The position numbers were made by a program, and so were the translations under genes. From Sedimentisphaerales bacterium (GTDB taxonomy: Bacteria > Planctomycetota > Phycisphaerae > Sedimentisphaerales > Anaerobacaceae), in contig JAFGTU010000235.1 in assembly GCA_016933985.1 (NCBI GenBank), positions 1-6,702 on the forward strand: a stretch of DNA of 6,702 bases. The letters are read 5' to 3'. The notes beneath the pieces are model-generated. The model was not told where the DNA came from, did no database searches, and saw only the letters and a program-made list of their open reading frames with translations. Below, one piece after another: positions 4,501-6,702 of this stretch; the stretch's first letter is position 1, and every line of letters begins with the position of its first letter.

Positions 4501-6702
4501 TCGCGGCCCCCAGAGCACCGGATGGAAGGCCTACACATGGGATGCCGAATGGGTCATGGGGATAGGCTCAGATCTGAACACGAACAGCGTTGGCCATACG
4601 ACGTCGAGTAATTATCTTCTCAAGCCCTATACTTACCTCCGGCTGAACACGGAATTCCGTTTGCGATTCGGTGACCACGCGCACAAGGCGTTCTTCAACG
4701 GCGGGCCGCTATACGTTGATCCGGACCACCCGAACCGGGATCCGAGTCATCCCGAGCGAAACCGCCCTGCGGCTTTATACGCCGAACTTGCCGATATGAT
4801 CGAGCGGGCCATGATCTGCGAAACCGCAAGATGGGGAGACGTCGGAGGCGGCTCCGGTTACAACATCGCCAACTGGCGCAGCGCCCGCGACTGGGTCATC
4901 AATTCCTATATGCCCAACCGTTCTGCTATTGTGCTCGGACAACTGCGCAACGCCGGCCTCTATCCGAGTATTGACGCGCCAACTTTCAACCAGCAAGGCG
5001 GCGCCGTCCCGAACAACTTCTCCCTGACTATGACGGCGGAACAGGGGACAATCTACTATACGCTGGACGCCAGCGATCCGCGCCTGCCTATTGGACAATC
5101 AACGCCGGGCGGCTCCGTCGTCCTCGTCGCCGAAAATGCAGCCAAGAAGGTCCTCATCCCCACCGAGCCGGTCGAGTCCACAACTGGCTCGATTCTCTAC
5201 GAGTACTGGACGGGAATCGGCGGAACCAGCGTCTCAGACCTCACCTCCAACGCCAATTATCCCGCCAATCCGAGCGGCAGTGATTATATAAGCATCTTCG
5301 AGTCGCCCGTCAACTGGGCCGATTACTATGGCGTACGCATCAGCGGCTATCTACACCCGCCGGCCACCGCAGAATACACCTTCTGGATCTCCAGCGACGA
5401 CAACAGCCAGCTATGGCTCAGCACCGACGAAAGCCCCGGAAATGCCATACTCATTGCACGAGAAGACTCCTGGACCGAGTCGCGAGTATGGGAGGAGGGG
5501 ACTGAAAAATCGGCCCCGATTTATCTCGAGGCGGGCAAGAAATACTACGTCGAAGCCCTTATGAAGGAAGACGGCGGCGGAGACAACCTCGCCGTCACCT
5601 GGGATGGACCCGCAGGATACCCCAATCCAATCGACGCCGCCTATCTCTCGCCCGCAACGGCGACTTGGTACATCCCCTACTACGACGATTCAACCTGGCC
5701 GAACTGGACCGCCGGGACAACCGGCGTCGGCTACGAGCGGGAATCCGGCTATGAGGGGCATATCGGCGCGGACGTCGAAGCCCAAATGTACAACACCAAT
5801 GCCGCCTGCTACATACGAATACCGTTCAGCACAGGTCATGCCGATTATCTCGACATGAAACTGAGAATCAAGTACGACGACGGCTTCGTGGCCTACATTA
5901 ACGGAGCCGAAGTGACCAGACGCAATTTCACCGGTTCGCCCGCCTGGAACTCTGCCGCGACCGGCGAGAACCCCGACGCTTCAGCAGTTGTCTTCGAGGA
6001 GATCGACATCTCCAGCCACGTCGGCGTCCTCCGGGCCGGCGAAAATCTCCTGGCCATCCAGGGATTGAACCTCGCCGCGAATGACCCTGACTTTCTTATC
6101 TCGGTCGAGCTGATTGCAGGCGAAATAGGCCAGGGCGATCCTTCGCCTGATGCCCTGGAATACACAGGTGCCATTGCGCTTGATCGCAGCGCGATCGTCA
6201 AGGCCCGCGCATTCAACGGCGCATGGAGCGCGCTAAACGAAGCGACATTCGCCGTTGGGCCTGTCGCTGATAATCTGCGGATTACGGAAATTATGTACCA
6301 TCCGCGCCAGACCGGCAACCCCGACGACCCGAACGAAGAATACATCGAGCTGAAAAATATCGGCGGCCAGGCGATTAACCTCAACTTGGTGAAATTCACC
6401 AACGGCATAGACTTTACCTTCGGCGACATCGAACTGGCGACAAATGGGCTCGTAGTTATCGTTAGAGACCAGGCGGCGTTTGACGCTCAGTATCCGGCCT
6501 TTAGTGGCGTTCTCGCAGGCCAATACTATGGGAGCTTGAATGACGGCGGCGAAAGGATTGAGCTGGAGGATGCTATCGCCCAGACTATCTACAACTTTAA
6601 ATACGACGACGACTGGCGTCCGCATACCGACGGCGAGGGCTTCTCCCTGACTATAATAGACCCGCTGAATCCCGACCCGAATACCTGGGACGAAAAGGAC
6701 TC
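1478..6702 (+). CDS. Secreted multidomain CotH-kinase / lamin-tail / PA14 protein, 3' end missing
   Basis: One frame is open from ATG 1478 to the window edge (1741 codons, no stop). I translated it throughout and found no frameshift. Residues 1-24 are a signal peptide. Then come dockerin-like EF-hand loops (31-84), lamin-tail domain 1 (87-217), jellyroll-like module 1 (223-601, interrupted by an inserted domain at 269-478), chitobiase-type Ig-like domain 1 (about 629-706), a CotH-type kinase domain (753-1163), a second chitobiase-type domain split into 1167-1206 and 1556-1595, PA14 (1238-1393), jellyroll-like module 2 (1395-1549) and lamin-tail domain 2 (1600 onward). CotH domains are atypical protein kinases, known from phosphorylation of Bacillus spore-coat proteins. 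PA14 and chitobiase-type domains commonly bind or present carbohydrate. An extracellular or cell-surface role is inferred. The protein's substrate and partners are unknown. It has its own predicted promoter and strong ribosome binding site, so it is probably not part of the upstream operon. Confidence 0.9.
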   Translation, partial: MRLSVRIFSFGFLPVLLFAISAWAVYYPVGDLDEGRDVDFDDLRLFAERWLDQGCLIIGCEADLNGRNGVNAADFALLARNWGGTALITEFMASNHSELPLGPGEILDEDGKSSDWIELYNPSDTTVNLAGWCLTHDPCDLNEWQFPDVELDPGEFMIVFASGNDRRSLDPNKPLHTNFNLNKGGDCLALVARDGKTIVQEFTPEYPNQYDDISYGLAQYAKVLVLSGAEASYRVPVIGDAGADWTVVGFDDSAWKKGKMSLGFGFGGVERASYNDCVWQEPQYIGQNVTTYGIGSGLIGVTSGPLLDQATGEPTGVTAALEQSGGVNWQPSGSGGSDCAPGTDAFKTFGGLADMTGVIYYGSTGWWVDLTFTGLDPSTEYTFATSAARNSYSDRYTRYTIGGADTFTNASTAGTDIISEDAVRFNTGDNHNQGYIARWTGIRAADGTFKVCAEADPDNPCSEPQKAYAFDVFMLKGGFGGTDLRDQMQNINASIWARVEFRIDEDPAIFDTLTLRLKYEDAFVAYLNGIEVARDNFAGATAWNSTADENRKDEYGYDFVTFNISDHASELREGTNVLAIHGLNDNPSDPNFLMMPELIAASSMDVRQYFAVATPGEYNTSGALDIVADTKFSHDRGFYTAPFSVTITTETAGATIHYTTDGSAPSDIHGNEYIGPIEITTTTPLRAMAFKPGWVSSDVDTQTYIFLDGVINQPSNPAGFPESWGGTAADYEMNQGIVGANSATIRDDLKSIPTMSLVAQTDDIFGSGGIYSNPWNSGISWERPASIELIYPDESDGFQLNCGVRIYGGVGRQEKKKTFRLLFKRTYGPTKLQYPIFGEDAADQFDTIILRANFNDGYPWGGGSSQYIRDEWMRQTNQALGHPAAIGTFVHLYVNGLYWGLYNPSQRPDTAFSATYYGGDKADWDGINSTVPVNDSQTVAWNTLMSMSNEGLENNRNYQQMQGNNPDGTNNPAYEDYIDIDQYINFLIVNFYGGNNDWMSHNWYAGRIRGPQSTGWKAYTWDAEWVMGIGSDLNTNSVGHTTSSNYLLKPYTYLRLNTEFRLRFGDHAHKAFFNGGPLYVDPDHPNRDPSHPERNRPAALYAELADMIERAMICETARWGDVGGGSGYNIANWRSARDWVINSYMPNRSAIVLGQLRNAGLYPSIDAPTFNQQGGAVPNNFSLTMTAEQGTIYYTLDASDPRLPIGQSTPGGSVVLVAENAAKKVLIPTEPVESTTGSILYEYWTGIGGTSVSDLTSNANYPANPSGSDYISIFESPVNWADYYGVRISGYLHPPATAEYTFWISSDDNSQLWLSTDESPGNAILIAREDSWTESRVWEEGTEKSAPIYLEAGKKYYVEALMKEDGGGDNLAVTWDGPAGYPNPIDAAYLSPATATWYIPYYDDSTWPNWTAGTTGVGYERESGYEGHIGADVEAQMYNTNAACYIRIPFSTGHADYLDMKLRIKYDDGFVAYINGAEVTRRNFTGSPAWNSAATGENPDASAVVFEEIDISSHVGVLRAGENLLAIQGLNLAANDPDFLISVELIAGEIGQGDPSPDALEYTGAIALDRSAIVKARAFNGAWSALNEATFAVGPVADNLRITEIMYHPRQTGNPDDPNEEYIELKNIGGQAINLNLVKFTNGIDFTFGDIELATNGLVVIVRDQAAFDAQYPAFSGVLAGQYYGSLNDGGERIELEDAIAQTIYNFKYDDDWRPHTDGEGFSLTIIDPLNPDPNTWDEKD
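1568..1729 (+). other. Dockerin-like EF-hand pair (residues 31-84)
   Basis: Two loops, DLDEGRDVDFDDL (31-43) and DLNGRNGVNAADF (63-75), are each followed by a helix ending in W (ERWL, RNWGG). They are joined by a linker with C55 and C60, which may form a disulfide. The layout matches dockerin-like modules common in exported planctomycete proteins. Position 5 of the calcium loop, usually Asp, is Gly in the first and Arg in the second. The module sits at the N terminus, right after the signal peptide. Confidence 0.75.
1736..2128 (+). other. Lamin-tail domain 1 (residues 87-217)
   Basis: The pattern LITEFMASN, then DWIELYNPSD, LAGWCLTHD, an L-x-P-G-E-F-M-I-V-F strand, FNLNKGGDCLALV and a final D-x-x-S-Y-G-L is that of a bacterial lamin-tail (LTD) domain, an Ig-like beta sandwich found in exported proteins. 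C133, C139 and C187 could form disulfides. Confidence 0.85.
2282..2911 (+). other. Inserted domain inside jellyroll-like module 1 (residues 269-478)
   Basis: About 210 residues with no counterpart in module 2. The central part, GWWVDLTFTGLDPSTEYTF, then TNASTAG, VRFNTGDN, GYIARWTGI, DGTFKV and AYAFDVFMLKG, reads like a self-contained beta-sandwich module of exported planctomycete proteins. It holds four cysteines (C277, C339, C452, C461). Glycine-rich FGG motifs flank both edges (263-268 and 477-481). I do not know a function for it. Confidence 0.6.
3020..3112 (+). repeat. Intragenic repeat, copy 1 (residues 515-545)
   Basis: These 31 residues align without gaps to residues 1462-1492 (5861-5953) with 21 identities, including K-Y-x-D-x-F-V-A-Y-x-N-G and A-W-N-S. 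The DNA has diverged at many third positions, so the duplication is old. Confidence 0.85.
3362..3595 (+). other. Chitobiase C-terminal-like (CHB_HEX_C) domain 1 (about residues 629-706)
   Basis: The sequence TKFSHDRGFYTAPFSVTITT, then ATIHYTTDGSAPS, YIGPIEITTTTPLRAMAFK and a closing TQTYIF strand is the standard pattern of the Ig-like domain first described at the C terminus of chitobiases. In such proteins it acts as a structural or carbohydrate-associated spacer. Confidence 0.8.
3734..4966 (+). other. CotH-type kinase domain (residues 753-1163)
   Basis: The domain starts at PTMSLVAQTDDIFG. A basic segment EKKKTFRLLFKRTYG (814-828) likely carries the ATP-binding lysine. The G-L-Y signature follows at 896-909 (GLYWGLYNPSQRPD). 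Acidic motifs NNDWMSHNWY (995-1004, D997) and YTWDAEWVMG (1019-1028, D1022) are candidates for the catalytic and metal-binding aspartates. The usual Glu of the G-L-Y-x3-E region appears as Gln (Q906). The domain ends with ARDWVINSYMPNRSAIV and a helix to residue 1163. Activity cannot be read from sequence alone. Confidence 0.85.
4976..5095 (+). other. Chitobiase-like domain 2, first half (residues 1167-1206)
   Basis: APTFNQQGG, then FSLTMTAEQGTIYYTLDASDPR is the first part of a CHB_HEX_C domain. The second part (tyrosine-gly-x-I strand, V-K-A-R-A, A-T-F-A-V end) is absent here and is found about 350 residues later, at 1556-1595 (6143-6262). Confidence 0.75.
5189..5656 (+). other. PA14 domain (residues 1238-1393)
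   Basis: ILYEYWTGIGGTSVSDL, then the F-E-S-P-V-N-W-A-D-Y strand, YGVRISGYLHPPATAEYTFW, ISSDDNSQLWLSTDES, LEAGKKYYVEALMKEDGGGD and LAVTWDGP form a complete PA14 beta-barrel pattern. In other proteins the D-D loop between the second pair of strands often lines a calcium-dependent glycan site; here it is S-S-D-D-N-S. The binding partner is unknown. Confidence 0.88.
5660..6124 (+). other. Jellyroll-like module 2 (residues 1395-1549)
   Basis: Uninterrupted counterpart of module 1: YYDDSTWPNW, GTTGVGYERESGYEGHIGAD, AACYIRIPF, the LRIKYDDGFVAYINGAEV core, EIDISSHVGVLRAGENLLAI and FLISVELIAGE. The core repeat is at 5861-5953. A strand AAKKVLIPTEPV (1221-1232) before PA14 may belong to this module too. 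Confidence 0.7.
5861..5953 (+). repeat. Intragenic repeat, copy 2 (residues 1462-1492)
   Basis: Second copy of the jellyroll core described at 3020-3112, with 21 of 31 residues identical and no gaps. Confidence 0.85.
6143..6262 (+). other. Chitobiase-like domain 2, second half (residues 1556-1595)
   Basis: SPDALEYTGAIAL, then SAIVKARAFNGAWSALNEAT and FAV match the closing strands of a CHB_HEX_C domain whose opening strands lie at residues 1167-1206. Neither half is a complete domain on its own. Confidence 0.7.
6275..6702 (+). other. Lamin-tail domain 2 (residue 1600 to window edge)
   Basis: LRITEIMYHP, then EEYIELKNIGG, INLNLVKFTNGIDFTF, a G-L-V-V-I-V strand, GSLNDGGERIELED, YDDDWRPHTDGEGFSLT and a D-P-N-x-W turn give a nearly complete second LTD domain. 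The protein continues beyond the window, so a C-terminal anchor or sorting signal, if any, is not visible. Confidence 0.85.

Noticed and set aside
5893..6429. Antisense open frame of 178 codons on the - strand
   Set aside because: Complement of module 2 and lamin-tail domain 2; Ser/Pro/Arg-rich composition without any domain pattern.

Overview
This 6.7 kb window has moderately high GC and reads left to right on the + strand. The style of the large secreted protein suggests a planctomycete, probably of the Phycisphaerae/Sedimentisphaerales group. The clues are a dockerin-like EF-hand module with a W-L-x4-C-x4-C linker, lamin-tail domains, chitobiase-type Ig-like domains, a planctomycete-type CotH kinase domain and repeated jellyroll modules. 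This taxonomic call is inference from protein style, not from a marker gene.

Layout: (1) Positions 1-608 hold the C-terminal two thirds or so of a carbon-nitrogen hydrolase (nitrilase superfamily); its start lies outside the window. (2) After 13 bases, positions 622-1194 encode a complete YgjP/DUF45-type zinc metallopeptidase, probably co-transcribed with the hydrolase. (3) Positions 1195-1477 are non-coding. They hold a weak GC hairpin just after the peptidase gene, three AAACCCG motifs, an isolated TATAAT, a plausible promoter with an extended -10 element (1361-1389), and a leader of about 80 nt that can form hairpins and ends in a strong Shine-Dalgarno sequence. (4) From 1478 to the right edge runs one uninterrupted frame of 1741 codons with no stop in the window. 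It encodes a very large secreted multidomain protein.

The order of parts in that protein is: signal peptide; dockerin-like pair of EF-hand loops; lamin-tail domain 1; jellyroll-like module 1, split by an inserted domain of about 210 residues; chitobiase C-terminal-like domain 1; CotH-type kinase domain; first half of chitobiase-like domain 2; PA14; jellyroll-like module 2; second half of chitobiase-like domain 2; lamin-tail domain 2, running off the window. The most notable feature is this nesting: two beta-sandwich modules are interrupted by complete other modules. The first two genes look like ordinary cytoplasmic enzymes. The third has its own promoter signals and is probably a separate transcription unit for an exported surface or extracellular protein. 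I saw no RNA gene, mobile element or CRISPR array.
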